A DNA stretch of 64,000 nucleotides from Nocardioides sp. SLBN-35 (GTDB lineage Bacteria > Actinomycetota > Actinomycetes > Propionibacteriales > Nocardioidaceae), in NCBI RefSeq assembly GCF_006715725.1, contig NZ_VFNU01000001.1, positions 124,001-188,000 of the forward strand. The letters are read 5' to 3'. Positions within the stretch are counted from its first letter, which is position 1; the number at the start of each line of letters is the position of its first letter. Both the position numbers and the translations under genes were made by a program. The notes under the pieces are model-generated. The model was not told the origin of the DNA. It worked only from the letters and a program-made list of their open reading frames with translations, and searched no databases. Shown here piece by piece: positions 50,535 to 59,025 of this stretch.

Positions 50535-51685
50535 CACGCGTAGCCCAGCAGCTTGGCCGCGAGATCGGTGAGGACCTCCGTGGCACCGCCGCCGATCGGG
50601 AGCAGCCGGACGTCGCGGTAGTGGCGCTCGACCTCGGACTCGCGCATGTAGCCCATGCCGCCGTGCAGCTGGACGGCCTGGTCGGCCACCCACACCGCGG
50701 TGTCGACGGCGGTCTGCTTGGCCAGGCAGGCCTCCGCGATGACGTTCTCACCGGCGACGTAGCGCCGCGCGACCTCGAGCGTGTAGCCGCGCGCGACCGC
50801 GACCTGGCGGTGCATCTCGACCAGCTTGGCCCGCACCACCTGGTTCTTGACCAGCGGCTTGCCGAAGGTCTCGCGGTCCTTGCAGTACTGCACGGACAGG
50901 TCGAGGCAGCGCATCGCGTGGCCGTAGCCCATCAGCGCGAGGAAGATCCGCTCGGTGACGAAGTTCTCGGCGATGTAGTAGAAGCCGTGGTTCTCCTCGC
51001 CGACCAGGTTGCCGACCGGGACCCGCACGTCGACGTAGGACAGCTCGCCGGTGTCGGAGGCCAGCCAGCCCATCTTGTCGAGCTTGCGGGAGACGGTGAA
51101 GCCCGGCGTGCCCTTGGGTACGACGATCATCGAGATGCCGTGCGCGCCCGCCTCGCCCGTGCGTACGGCCGTGGTGACGAAGTCGCCGCGGACGCTGGAG
51201 GTGATGAACGTCTTGGCGCCGTTGATCACCCAGTGGTCGCCGTCGCGGACCGCACGGGTGCTGATGCTCGCGACGTCGGATCCGGTGCCGGGCTCGGTGA
51301 CCGCCATCGAGCCGATCAGGTCGCCGGCCAGGGTCGGGCGGACCCACGCGTCGATCAGCTCAGGCGAGCCGTTCTGGATGATGTGCGGGATCGCGATCCC
51401 GTGCGTGAAGGCCGAGGCCATCGCGCCGCCGGACCAGCCGGCCGCCATGAAGCCCTCCTGCGCGGCGCAGATGTCGACCAGGGTGCCGCCGTCGCCGCCG
51501 ACCTCCTCGCTGACGCCGATGCCGAGGAGCCCGGCGTGCGCGAGCTTCTTCTGCAGCTCGCGCGGCAGCTCGCCGTCGCGCTCCCACTGGTCGAGGTGCG
51601 GGGTGACCTCACGCTTGGTGAACTCGATGGCGCTCTGCTTGAGCGCCAGCTGCTCGGGGGTCCAGCCGTGGTCGAACGAGGTCAT
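50534..51685 (-). CDS. Acyl-CoA dehydrogenase family protein
   Basis: 383 residues. Motifs: MAVTEPGTGSDVASI (about 122-136), WVINGAKTFITS, GYGHAMRCLD and the C-terminal QLHGGMGYMRESEVERHYRD (about 350-369), matching IVD/AtuD-like dehydrogenases. FAD-dependent, electrons to ETF. ATG 51685 was chosen because it is immediately preceded by a short leader frame; GGGG is only 8 bases upstream. Overlaps the SRPBCC ATG. Confidence 0.92.
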   Translation of the reverse strand: MTSFDHGWTPEQLALKQSAIEFTKREVTPHLDQWERDGELPRELQKKLAHAGLLGIGVSEEVGGDGGTLVDICAAQEGFMAAGWSGGAMASAFTHGIAIPHIIQNGSPELIDAWVRPTLAGDLIGSMAVTEPGTGSDVASISTRAVRDGDHWVINGAKTFITSSVRGDFVTTAVRTGEAGAHGISMIVVPKGTPGFTVSRKLDKMGWLASDTGELSYVDVRVPVGNLVGEENHGFYYIAENFVTERIFLALMGYGHAMRCLDLSVQYCKDRETFGKPLVKNQVVRAKLVEMHRQVAVARGYTLEVARRYVAGENVIAEACLAKQTAVDTAVWVADQAVQLHGGMGYMRESEVERHYRDVRLLPIGGGATEVLTDLAAKLLGYA

Positions 51686-51750
51686 CGGGGTCCCCGCGAA
51701 CTTGTTCGGAGGAGCGAAGCGGGGGAGAAGAAGTTCGTGGGGTGATTCAT
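51682..51750 (-). CDS. 22-codon leader frame between the AtuA-like gene and acyl-CoA dehydrogenase
   Basis: ATG 51750 is preceded by AGGAGG and overlaps the upstream stop (ATGA). It encodes MNHPTNFFSPASLLRTSSRG and two more residues, and ends in a TGA that overlaps the acyl-CoA dehydrogenase ATG. The strongest ribosome site of the junction therefore serves this small frame. It contains a 12-bp CGAACTTGTTCG palindrome (51697-51708). It may be a coupling leader or a repeat-derived insert; function unknown. Confidence 0.45.
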   Translation of the reverse strand: MNHPTNFFSPASLLRTSSRGPR

Positions 51751-53462
51751 ACGAGGTCCTCCTGGATGTGGACGATCCGGCTGCGGACCCACTCACCCAG
51801 GCCCTTGGCCTGCGGGTCGAACCGGGTGGACGCGGCGACGCCGTCGCCGAGCAGGCCGTGGATGACGACGTTGACCGCGCCCAGGTTGGGCAGCACGTAG
51901 ACGTCGACGTCGAGGTCGCGCGCCTCCGGGATCAGCTCGCGGATCTTGCGGTCCTTGACGATCTTGGCGAGCCACTGCACGCGCGCCTCGTACTTGGGCG
52001 AGCCGTCGTGCTTGACCCACAGGCCGAGGTTCGCGTTGCCGCCCTTGTCGCCCGAGCGAGCGTGCACGAAGGTGCCGAGCGGCATGCGGCGGGTGATCGT
52101 GTCGGCCGGGGCGGGGTACGGCGAGGGCCGCTTGCCGAGCTCGGCGTCGAGCTCCGCGGGGTCGGCGAACGTGGTCGGGTCGGCGATCACCTCGCGGGTG
52201 CCGTCGTGGTGGACCACCGTGTGCTGCACCTGGGCCCGGTCGACGTACTCGGGCGTGTAGATGCCGAACGGACTGGGCTTCTGCGGCGGGGTGGTCATCG
52301 TGAAGCCGGGGTAGCTGGCGAGCGCGAGCTCGACCGCGGGGCCGGTGAACGGCTTGCCGAGCGGGCCGGCCTCGGGGTCCTTGCCGATGCAGCGCAGGAT
52401 GACCGAGGCGCCCTCCTCGGTGTCCGCATCCCCCGTGCGTGCCGGGGTCTGGGTCCACGTCACCTCCTTCGCGGTGAGGTGCGGGTCGAGCTGGCTGCGC
52501 AGCCACTCGGCCTTCGCGTCGACGTCGAGGCCGGTGAGCACGAACTCCACCTGGTTGCGGTAGCCGCCGAGCCGGTTGACCGCGACCTTGAGCTGCTCGG
52601 GCGGTGCGGTGCCGGTGGCGCCGCTGATCTCGACCCGGTCCGGACCCTGCTGGTGCAGCCGGATCGAGTCCAGACGCGTGGTGACGTCGGGGTTGAGGTA
52701 GCGCGTCGTCTGGATCTCGTAGAGCAGCTGCGCGGTGACGGTGTCGACGGTGACCGCGCCGCCGGTGCCGTCGTGCTTGGTGATCACGCTGCTGCCGTCG
52801 GCGGCGATCTCGGCGATCGGGAAGCCGAGCGGCCTGTCCATCGGGGCGCCGGCCCGGAACAGGTCGACGAAGCCGGAGAAGTTGCCGCCGGTCGCCTGGG
52901 TGCCGCACTCGATGACGTGGCCCGCGACGACGGCACCGGCCAGGGCGTCGTACGACGTGGGCGTCCAGCCGTGGTGGGCGATCGCCGGGCCGACGACGAC
53001 GCTGGCGTCGGTCACGCGCCCGGTGACGACGATGTCGGCCCCGTTGCTCAGTGCGGACGCGATGCCGAAAGCACCGAGATAGGCGTTGGCGGTGAGCGCG
53101 CCCTCGAACAGCTGGGCCGAGCGCAGGTCGTCGCCCTCGACGTACGCGACCTTGGCGCCGGTGCCGAGCTCCTCGATCTTGCGGGCCAGGGCCGCGGGGT
53201 TGAGGCCGCCGGCGTTGCTGACGATCTTCACGCCCTTGTCGAGGGCGAGGCCGAGGGTGTCCTCGAGCTGCTTGAGGAAGGTGCGGGCGTAGCCCAGGTC
53301 GGCGTCGCGCAGCGTGTCCATGCCGAGGATCAGCATGGTCAGCTCGGCGAGGTAGTCGCCGGTGATGACGTCGACGTCGCCACCCTCGAGCTGCTCCCGC
53401 AGCGCGGACAGGCGGTCGCCGTAGAAGCCGGAGCAGTTGGCGATCCGGATCGGTTCGGTCAC
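51747..53462 (-). CDS. AtuA-like protein (DUF1446, acyclic terpene utilization)
   Basis: 571 residues. N-terminal IRIANCSGFYGDRLSA, then GGDVDVITGDYLAELTMLILG and SNAGGLNP match DUF1446; the C-terminal part (LGTFVHARSGDKGGNANLGLW) is the AtuA C-terminal domain. AtuA is needed for citronellol/geraniol use in Pseudomonas, but its reaction is not established. GTG overlaps the TIGR03084 stop (GTGA). Strong indicator of a terpenoid or branched acyl-CoA operon. Confidence 0.92.
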   Translation of the reverse strand: MTEPIRIANCSGFYGDRLSALREQLEGGDVDVITGDYLAELTMLILGMDTLRDADLGYARTFLKQLEDTLGLALDKGVKIVSNAGGLNPAALARKIEELGTGAKVAYVEGDDLRSAQLFEGALTANAYLGAFGIASALSNGADIVVTGRVTDASVVVGPAIAHHGWTPTSYDALAGAVVAGHVIECGTQATGGNFSGFVDLFRAGAPMDRPLGFPIAEIAADGSSVITKHDGTGGAVTVDTVTAQLLYEIQTTRYLNPDVTTRLDSIRLHQQGPDRVEISGATGTAPPEQLKVAVNRLGGYRNQVEFVLTGLDVDAKAEWLRSQLDPHLTAKEVTWTQTPARTGDADTEEGASVILRCIGKDPEAGPLGKPFTGPAVELALASYPGFTMTTPPQKPSPFGIYTPEYVDRAQVQHTVVHHDGTREVIADPTTFADPAELDAELGKRPSPYPAPADTITRRMPLGTFVHARSGDKGGNANLGLWVKHDGSPKYEARVQWLAKIVKDRKIRELIPEARDLDVDVYVLPNLGAVNVVIHGLLGDGVAASTRFDPQAKGLGEWVRSRIVHIQEDLV

Positions 53463-54256
53463 TTCGGGTCCCTCCCTCCGCCGGCGGGGCCGGCGAACGC
53501 CTGCGCGATGGTGAGCCACTTCTCAGCGTCCCCGCCGACGGCCTTCAGGTCGGTGTCGTCACGGTGGACCCGCTGGGTGACCAGCTGGCAGAAGTCGTAC
53601 GCCGAGCCGGTGACGATCTGGGGAGCATCCTCGGGTCCCCAGGTCCACAGCTCGCCGCTCGGCGCCGTCAGCTCGACCCGGAACTCCTCGGCCGGAGCCT
53701 CGAGCCCGTTGTTGGCGTAGGCGAAGTTGCGGGTGCGCACGCCGATGTGGGCGACGTGGCGGATCCGGTCGGTGACCTCGGGACGCACGCCAACGGCGTC
53801 GTACACGTCCAGCGCGTGGGCCCAGGTCTCCATGAAGCGGGCGGTCGCCATCGACGTCGGCGACATCGGCGGGCCGAACCACGGCAGCTTCTGACCGTCG
53901 GGCACGTTGCGCAGCGCGGCGGCGAGCACGTCGCGGCCCGCGTCCCAGCGGGTCAGCAGCTGCTGCGGCGGGAGGGCTCCGAACGCCAGTGCCTGCGCGT
54001 CGACGAAGCCCGAGGGGTCGTTGATGGCGTCCAACACGACTGCGTCCCAGGCCTCCTTCCCGCCACCGGTGTGCGCCAGCGAGGCGAGGACCGCGACCTC
54101 GTCGGTCCAGGCCAGGTGACCGATCGTGGTCGCGATGTCCCACCCCTCGGCGGGGGTAGCGGCGTGCCAGCCCGCGTCGTCGAGGCCGACGACGACCGTG
54201 CGCAGCGCGTCGCCCTCGGCCGAGAGATCGGCGAGGATCTCGTCCAGAACCGTCAT
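53459..54256 (-). CDS. TIGR03084-family (DinB/mycothiol-dependent-like) metal-binding protein
   Basis: 265 residues. N-terminal four-helix bundle with DIATTIGHLAWTDEVA (about 40-55) and MATARFMETWAHALDVYD (about 136-153); histidines at those positions form the DinB-like metal site used in maleylpyruvate isomerase and mycothiol-S-transferases. Family TIGR03084 is typically beside AtuA-like genes. It may transfer or isomerise with mycothiol; inference. The start overlaps the TetR stop (TGATG). Confidence 0.88.
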   Translation of the reverse strand: MTVLDEILADLSAEGDALRTVVVGLDDAGWHAATPAEGWDIATTIGHLAWTDEVAVLASLAHTGGGKEAWDAVVLDAINDPSGFVDAQALAFGALPPQQLLTRWDAGRDVLAAALRNVPDGQKLPWFGPPMSPTSMATARFMETWAHALDVYDAVGVRPEVTDRIRHVAHIGVRTRNFAYANNGLEAPAEEFRVELTAPSGELWTWGPEDAPQIVTGSAYDFCQLVTQRVHRDDTDLKAVGGDAEKWLTIAQAFAGPAGGGRDPK

Positions 54257-54861
54257 CAGCTCTCCTTGCTCAGGGCCGCGTCCAGCGTGCGCGCCCACTC
54301 GGTGAGGATCCGGCGGCGACGACGGGCGTCGTCGCCGAGCGTGTTGGCGAGGCCGAGGCCACGGACCAGGTCGAGGGTCGCCTGCACCAGCTCGCGGGCG
54401 CCGGGCTGCGCCTCGTCGACGCCGAGCAGCTCGACCGTCAGCCGGTGGGTCTCGCGCCCGACGTGCTGCTCGAGCGGCGCGACCTCCTCGTGCAGGCCCG
54501 GGTCGGTGCGGGCGGCGACCCACAGCTCGAGCGCCGCGGTGAAGACGGGCGAGGCGAAGTGGTCGCCGAGCATCTGCACGACCGCCTCGGTGCGTCCCCG
54601 GCCCTTCGGCAGCTTCGCCGCTGCGGCCTCGAGGTCGGACCCGCGGATCGCGGTCAGGTGGCCGACCGCGGCGACGACCAGGTCGTTCTTGGTCGGGAAG
54701 TGGTGCAGCTGCGCGCCGCGGCTGACGCCGGCGCGCTCGGAGACCAGCGTGGTCGTCGTACCGCCGAAGCCCTTCTCGACCAGCAGCTCGACCGTCGCGT
54801 CCATCAGCCGCTGCCGCATGGCGCGGGTGCGCTCCTCCTGCGGCACGCGGGTCGTGGTCAC
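54256..54861 (-). CDS. TetR-family regulator of the acyl-CoA operon
   Basis: About 201 residues from GTG 54861. HTH (about 10-55): MRQRLMDATVELLVEKGFGG, VSERAGVSRGAQLHHFPTKND. C-terminal ligand domain helical. First gene of the operon that includes TIGR03084, AtuA-like, dehydrogenases and carboxylase, so it probably autoregulates it in response to an acyl-CoA. No ribosome site precedes the GTG, and a promoter with a 7-bp distance suggests a leaderless mRNA. Confidence 0.9.
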   Translation of the reverse strand: MTTTRVPQEERTRAMRQRLMDATVELLVEKGFGGTTTTLVSERAGVSRGAQLHHFPTKNDLVVAAVGHLTAIRGSDLEAAAAKLPKGRGRTEAVVQMLGDHFASPVFTAALELWVAARTDPGLHEEVAPLEQHVGRETHRLTVELLGVDEAQPGARELVQATLDLVRGLGLANTLGDDARRRRRILTEWARTLDAALSKES

Positions 54862-54867
54862 GGCGCC

Positions 54868-54904
54868 AGCATGGCGCGAGAGAAACAAACAGTCAAGCCT
54901 GACT
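54868..54904 (-). promoter_or_regulatory. Leaderless promoter and operator of the TetR/acyl-CoA operon
   Basis: Reading leftward: TTGACT (54891-54896), 17-bp spacer, CATGCT (54868-54873), then 6 bp to the GTG at 54861. The -35 box is inside an AGTCA-N4-TGACT inverted repeat (54891-54904), the likely TetR operator. Confidence 0.55.
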
Positions 54905-54946
54905 TTAAGTAACTCGGAGAGACCTGACCAGGGCGGTGCGGTCAGG

Positions 54947-57538
54947 TCAGTCGATCCGCGCCACCAACGGCAGCCGGCTCCGCGCGCACAGCCCGACGGC
55001 GGCAGCGGTGAGCAGCGGCAGGCCGACGACCACGAGCCCGAGCAGCGGCCACGGGACGGCGAGCAGCGTGCTGCCGTCGTCGCCGCGGGACAGGGGGCGG
55101 CTCACGGCGATGCCGGGAATGAACCCGATCGGCGTGCCGAGCAGGGCGCCGGCGAGCCCGACGACCAGCGCGTACGCCGCCGCCACCCGCCGCCGCGTGC
55201 GGGGACGCGCGCCGATCGCGGCCATGGTGGCGAGGTCGGGGCGGGCGTCGGAGAGTGCGAGGAAGGTGGCGGTGAGCGTGCCGCCGAGCATCAGGATGCC
55301 GCCGAGGATCGCCAGCACCCACTGCAGGATGCGGACGGCGTCCTCAGGCTGGTAGCCGCGCTCCACCACGAGGGTGCCCGCGCCGGGCACGGAGGCCAGG
55401 GTCTCGGACAGGTCCTCCTGGGCGGCCGCGGAGATCGACGGGGCCACGGCCAGCGCGGTGGTGGCGACGGGCAGGCCGAGGTCGGCGGCGAGGGTGGGAG
55501 GGAAGATCGCCGACGCGGCACCGAGCCCGCCCGGCGGGCGCACCGTGACGGCGGGGAGGTCCTCGATCCGCTCGCCGAGCACGACCCGCACCCGCTCGGA
55601 CACCTCGGGCCCGAACGCGTCGTTGCCGCGGACCAGGACGACGCGGCCCGCGGCCAGCGCCCGGTCGGCCCGGTCCCGCTCGGCGGGGCTGAGCCCGAGC
55701 GCGGCGGGAGCGGTGCCGGCGACCAGCTGGCCGGTGCCGAAGACACCCGAGGTGGGTAGGACCAGCGGCTCGTCGCCGACCTGGAAGGTGACCTCGAGGC
55801 CGGCCTCCGGGTCGTCCGAGCGGAGCCCGGAGACGGCCTCGACCGCAGCACCGGGGAGGCGCTCGGTCAGGACCTGCTGCACGGCGGCCGGGTCGGCCGT
55901 CGCATCGAGCGGGACCGCGCCGTACCCGTGGGCCAGCTGGGGGTCGTAGTCCCGCTCGTCGGCCGCCTGCTGGCTGGTGAGCGCGAGGGCGAGGGCGATC
56001 ACGCCGGCCACGGTCGCCCCCACGGCGGCGACCGCCGGGACGGTGCGGGTGCGGTGCCGGGCGGCGTCGCGGGCGGCGAACCGCAACGACATCGGGAAGC
56101 GCCGCGCGATCCGCGCAACCAGCGCCACGACGGTGCCGACGAGCAGGATCATGCCGACGACCGAGAGCAGCGCCGACGCGGCCACCAGTACCGGCGAGGA
56201 GCCGCTCGCACGCGAGCCGAGCACGCCCGCTGCCGCGCCCGCGCCGATCAGGACCAGGCCGAGCGCGGGCGAGCGGCGCGAGGGCCGGCCCTCGCCGCGG
56301 CGGCCGGCCAGCACCGCGACCACGTCCTGGCGCGAGGCCGAGAGGGCCGGCACCACGGCCGCCAGGACGGCGGCGGCCAGCCCGAAGCAGGCGACGACGG
56401 CCAGCAGCGGCCACGGCACCTCGAACGGCCCGAACCAGGTGCCCTGGAAGCGCTGCGCGACGGGCACCAGCACCGCGCCGACGCCGATCCCGAGGACGAC
56501 ACCGAGCAGGCCGCCGACCACGCCGACCACGACCCCCGACGCGAGGACGGTACGGCGCGCCTGGGCCGGCGTCCCCCCGGCGGCCGCGACGAGCGCGAGC
56601 GTGCGCGCCTGGGCCCGGGCGCGGACGGCGAAGGCCGGTCCCGCGAGCAGGACCACCTCGAGCAGCACCATCGTCACGACCAGCAGCAGCGCGGTCACCT
56701 TCGTCTGGTCGACCGGCTCGTCGGTGGTCACCTCGGGCGGGAGCGCGGAGTCCGGCGGCGGGTCGGAGAGCACCCGGCGCGAGGCGGCGAGCAGGCCGAC
56801 GGCGTTGAGGGCGCGGACGTCGTCCCAGCTCACCGGGGCGCCGCCGACCAGCCACGACGGCTGGCCGTCGGGCGTGCCGAGCGCGCCGGGGAGGACCGCG
56901 GCGACGGCCTCCTTGCGGGTGGTCGCGCTCGCGGCGATGCCGACGACGTGCAGGTCGGTGCGGGTCTCCCCGTCCGTCGTCCGACGCAGCACGGTGAGCG
57001 TCGCGCCGAGGCCGGGGCCGCGCCCGGCGGTGACGGGGTTGACCACGACCTCGTCGGCGGTGCGGGGGTAGCGGCCCTCCTCGAGCCGGAACAGCCCGTC
57101 GGTGAGCGGGTTCGCGAGCTCGGTCTCGGTGACGAGAAGGTCGCCGACACCGCGGTCGGTGCGGTACGACAGGTACTCCTGGGCGAACGGCACGAGCTCG
57201 CGGTCGGAGCCGAGCACCGCGCGCACCTCCTCGGCGGTCGCCACGTGCTCGTCCTCGCTGACCCACGACGTGATGCCGTCGGGGTCGAAGGCCTGCAGCA
57301 CCTCGGAGGTGCCGCTGCCGCTGACCAGCGCGGCCGACGTACCGAGCCGCCGGTCGGCGCCCTCGGCACCCGACACGCTCGCCGTACGCCACACGACGGC
57401 GGCCGCCGCCACGGCCAGCACCGGCAGGCAGACGAGCACCAGCATGAGCGCGGTCTGCGCCTTGCGCCGCCAGGCCTCGCGGCGCGCGAGCCGCAGCGCG
57501 ACCCGCCAGCCGCCCAGGGCGTGGCTCCCCTGGCTCAT
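54947..57538 (-). CDS. FtsX-like ABC transporter permease
   Basis: 863 residues; two FtsX domains with about ten membrane spans. First span near the N-terminus (ALMLVLVCLPVLAVAAAAV), a large extracytoplasmic segment (about 60-260), a multi-span core, another extracytoplasmic segment and a C-terminal three-span FtsX core (AYALVVGLAGALLG). MacB-type family exporting lipoproteins or antimicrobials, or sensing cell wall. ATG overlaps the ATPase stop (ATGA). Confidence 0.9.
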   Translation of the reverse strand: MSQGSHALGGWRVALRLARREAWRRKAQTALMLVLVCLPVLAVAAAAVVWRTASVSGAEGADRRLGTSAALVSGSGTSEVLQAFDPDGITSWVSEDEHVATAEEVRAVLGSDRELVPFAQEYLSYRTDRGVGDLLVTETELANPLTDGLFRLEEGRYPRTADEVVVNPVTAGRGPGLGATLTVLRRTTDGETRTDLHVVGIAASATTRKEAVAAVLPGALGTPDGQPSWLVGGAPVSWDDVRALNAVGLLAASRRVLSDPPPDSALPPEVTTDEPVDQTKVTALLLVVTMVLLEVVLLAGPAFAVRARAQARTLALVAAAGGTPAQARRTVLASGVVVGVVGGLLGVVLGIGVGAVLVPVAQRFQGTWFGPFEVPWPLLAVVACFGLAAAVLAAVVPALSASRQDVVAVLAGRRGEGRPSRRSPALGLVLIGAGAAAGVLGSRASGSSPVLVAASALLSVVGMILLVGTVVALVARIARRFPMSLRFAARDAARHRTRTVPAVAAVGATVAGVIALALALTSQQAADERDYDPQLAHGYGAVPLDATADPAAVQQVLTERLPGAAVEAVSGLRSDDPEAGLEVTFQVGDEPLVLPTSGVFGTGQLVAGTAPAALGLSPAERDRADRALAAGRVVLVRGNDAFGPEVSERVRVVLGERIEDLPAVTVRPPGGLGAASAIFPPTLAADLGLPVATTALAVAPSISAAAQEDLSETLASVPGAGTLVVERGYQPEDAVRILQWVLAILGGILMLGGTLTATFLALSDARPDLATMAAIGARPRTRRRVAAAYALVVGLAGALLGTPIGFIPGIAVSRPLSRGDDGSTLLAVPWPLLGLVVVGLPLLTAAAVGLCARSRLPLVARID

Positions 57539-58254
57539 CGGGCGGCCGGCTCGACGAGGACGTCGGCCCGGTCGGTGCCGGTCTCGTCGACAACCACGCC
57601 GTCGCGCAGGAACACCACGCGGTCGGCCCAGGCGGCGTGCCGCGCCTCGTGGGTGACCAGGACGCCCGCGGCGCCGGCGTCGCAGCGCGCCCGGAGCAGC
57701 TGGAGGATCCCCTCGCCGGTCTCGGTGTCGAGGGCGCCGGTCGGCTCGTCGGCGAGGATCAGGCGACGCTCTCCGACCACCGCGCGGGCGATCGCGACGC
57801 GCTGCTGCTGGCCGCCGGACATGTTGTCGGGGAACCGGTCGGCGAGGTCGAGGATGCCGACCTCCTCGAGCGCGCGCCGCGCCTCGGCCCGGGCCTGGCG
57901 CGGGCCGATGCCGTCGAGCTCACGGGGAAGGGCGACGTTCTCGGTCGCGGTGAGCGCGGGGATCAGGTTGAAGCCCTGGAAGACGTAGCCGATCGACGTA
58001 CGCCGCATCCGGGCCCGCCCCTGCTGCCCGAGGCGGGCGAGGTCGACTCCCTCGACGCTGACCTCACCGCTGGTCGGCTGGTCGAGCCCGCCGGCGATGG
58101 TGAGCAGGGTCGACTTGCCGGAGCCGGAGGGCCCCATGACGGCGACCAGCTCGCCGGGGTACGCCGCGAAGGAGACGCCGCGCAGCGCGAGCACCTCGTG
58201 GGGCGCGACGCCGTGGGTGCGGGTGACGTCGGTGAGCTGCAGGACGGGGTTCAT
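57535..58254 (-). CDS. MacB/LolD-type ABC transporter ATP-binding protein
   Basis: 239 residues. Walker [10 protein letters not shown] (about 44-52), Q-loop VFQGFNLIPALTA, signature MSGGQQQRV, Walker B LILADEPTGALD, H-loop THEARHA. Pairs with the FtsX permease. Its ATG overlaps the stop of the 43-codon frame (ATGA). A longer frame from 58476 is spurious, reading through the repeat element. Regulated by the PadR gene at the head of the operon. Confidence 0.93.
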   Translation of the reverse strand: MNPVLQLTDVTRTHGVAPHEVLALRGVSFAAYPGELVAVMGPSGSGKSTLLTIAGGLDQPTSGEVSVEGVDLARLGQQGRARMRRTSIGYVFQGFNLIPALTATENVALPRELDGIGPRQARAEARRALEEVGILDLADRFPDNMSGGQQQRVAIARAVVGERRLILADEPTGALDTETGEGILQLLRARCDAGAAGVLVTHEARHAAWADRVVFLRDGVVVDETGTDRADVLVEPAAR

Positions 58255-58382
58255 CGCTCTTGCTTTCGGGAGAGGAGGCGGGCGGCGCGGATGCGCTGGA
58301 GTCGGTCGCGGGCGTCGGCGAGCCAGCGCCGCTCGGCCTGGTCGAGGCGGCGGGCCTGGTCGTGCAGGTCGGCGCCGCTCAC
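58251..58382 (-). CDS. 43-residue small protein between PadR and the ABC ATPase
   Basis: GTG 58382 overlaps the PadR stop (GTGA) and its TGA overlaps the ABC ATPase ATG (ATGA). The product is one amphipathic charged helix (DLHDQARRLDQAERRWLADA and more Arg-rich sequence). Double coupling supports translation. It may be a separate small protein, or the original C-terminal helix of the PadR protein displaced by the repeat element. Confidence 0.6.
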   Translation of the reverse strand: MSGADLHDQARRLDQAERRWLADARDRLQRIRAARLLSRKQER

Positions 58383-59005
58383 CGGATGCCCCTCGCGGGA
58401 GTTTCACCGGCCGGCCGGTGAAACTCGCGCTTGGACGAGGAAGCTTCCTCGTCCAAGCGCGAGTTTTCTCGTCCAACCTCGGAGGCGGCCCGGCGCAACC
58501 GGGACTCGCAGTGGTCGAGCCAGCGGATCTCCGCCTCGGCGCCGAACACCAGGGAGTCGAGGACCAGGCTCCACGCGAGGTCCGCGGGATCGGCGGACCC
58601 GGTCGCCTGCCGCTTGAGACGGGTGTAGTCCTGGAGTGCGGCCATCGTGGCGCTGCGCTGCTGCTGGATGACCGTGCCGACGTCGACGCCGGGCACGGTC
58701 ACGGCGAGGGCGAGCTTGATGGCCAGCTCGTCGCGCGGCGGCTGGGTCCGCGCGACCGGCGTGGTGAACCAGGTGGCGACCTCGCCCCGCCCCGCGTCGG
58801 TGATCCGGTAGATCACGTGGCCCTCGCCGTCCTCGCCGTCGGCGAGGGCGAGGCCGTCGCGCTCGAGCCGGGTCAGCGTCGTGTAGACCTGCCCGACGTT
58901 GAGCGGCCACGTGGTGCCGGTGCGCTGCTCGAACTCGGCGCGCAGCTGGTAGCCGTACATCGGCTGCTGCTCCAGCAGGGCCAGCAGAGCGTGCTTGACG
59001 GACAT
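58379..59005 (-). CDS. PadR-family transcriptional regulator with repeat-encoded C-terminus
   Basis: 208 residues. Winged HTH (about 1-75): MSVKHALLALLEQQPMYGYQLR, then YTTLTRLERDGLA; helical C-terminal domain to about residue 180 (AEAEIRWLDHCESRLRR). The last about 28 residues (LDEEASSSKREFHRPAGE...) are encoded by the composite palindromic repeat, so they are probably not ancestral. A perfect PadR-type operator is 20 bp upstream of its ATG, so autorepression is expected. It controls the downstream FtsX/ABC exporter. Confidence 0.92.
   Translation of the reverse strand: MSVKHALLALLEQQPMYGYQLRAEFEQRTGTTWPLNVGQVYTTLTRLERDGLALADGEDGEGHVIYRITDAGRGEVATWFTTPVARTQPPRDELAIKLALAVTVPGVDVGTVIQQQRSATMAALQDYTRLKRQATGSADPADLAWSLVLDSLVFGAEAEIRWLDHCESRLRRAASEVGRENSRLDEEASSSKREFHRPAGETPARGIR
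58399..58479. repeat. Composite palindromic repeat, copy 2 (inside the PadR 3' end)
   Basis: A 28-bp perfect palindrome (58399-58426, GAGTTTCACCGG arm) followed by the same 34-bp loopless palindrome as copy 1 (58427-58460) and a TCTCGTCCAAC remnant. It aligns to the reverse complement of copy 1 but stops earlier. It lies in the coding end of padR, kept in frame. Confidence 0.9.
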
Positions 59006-59025
59006 CGGGACTCCTCGGAACGACT

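Noticed and set aside
58255-58476. N-terminal extension of the ABC ATPase
   Set aside because: The added sequence is a shadow translation of the repeat element and of the small coupled frame.
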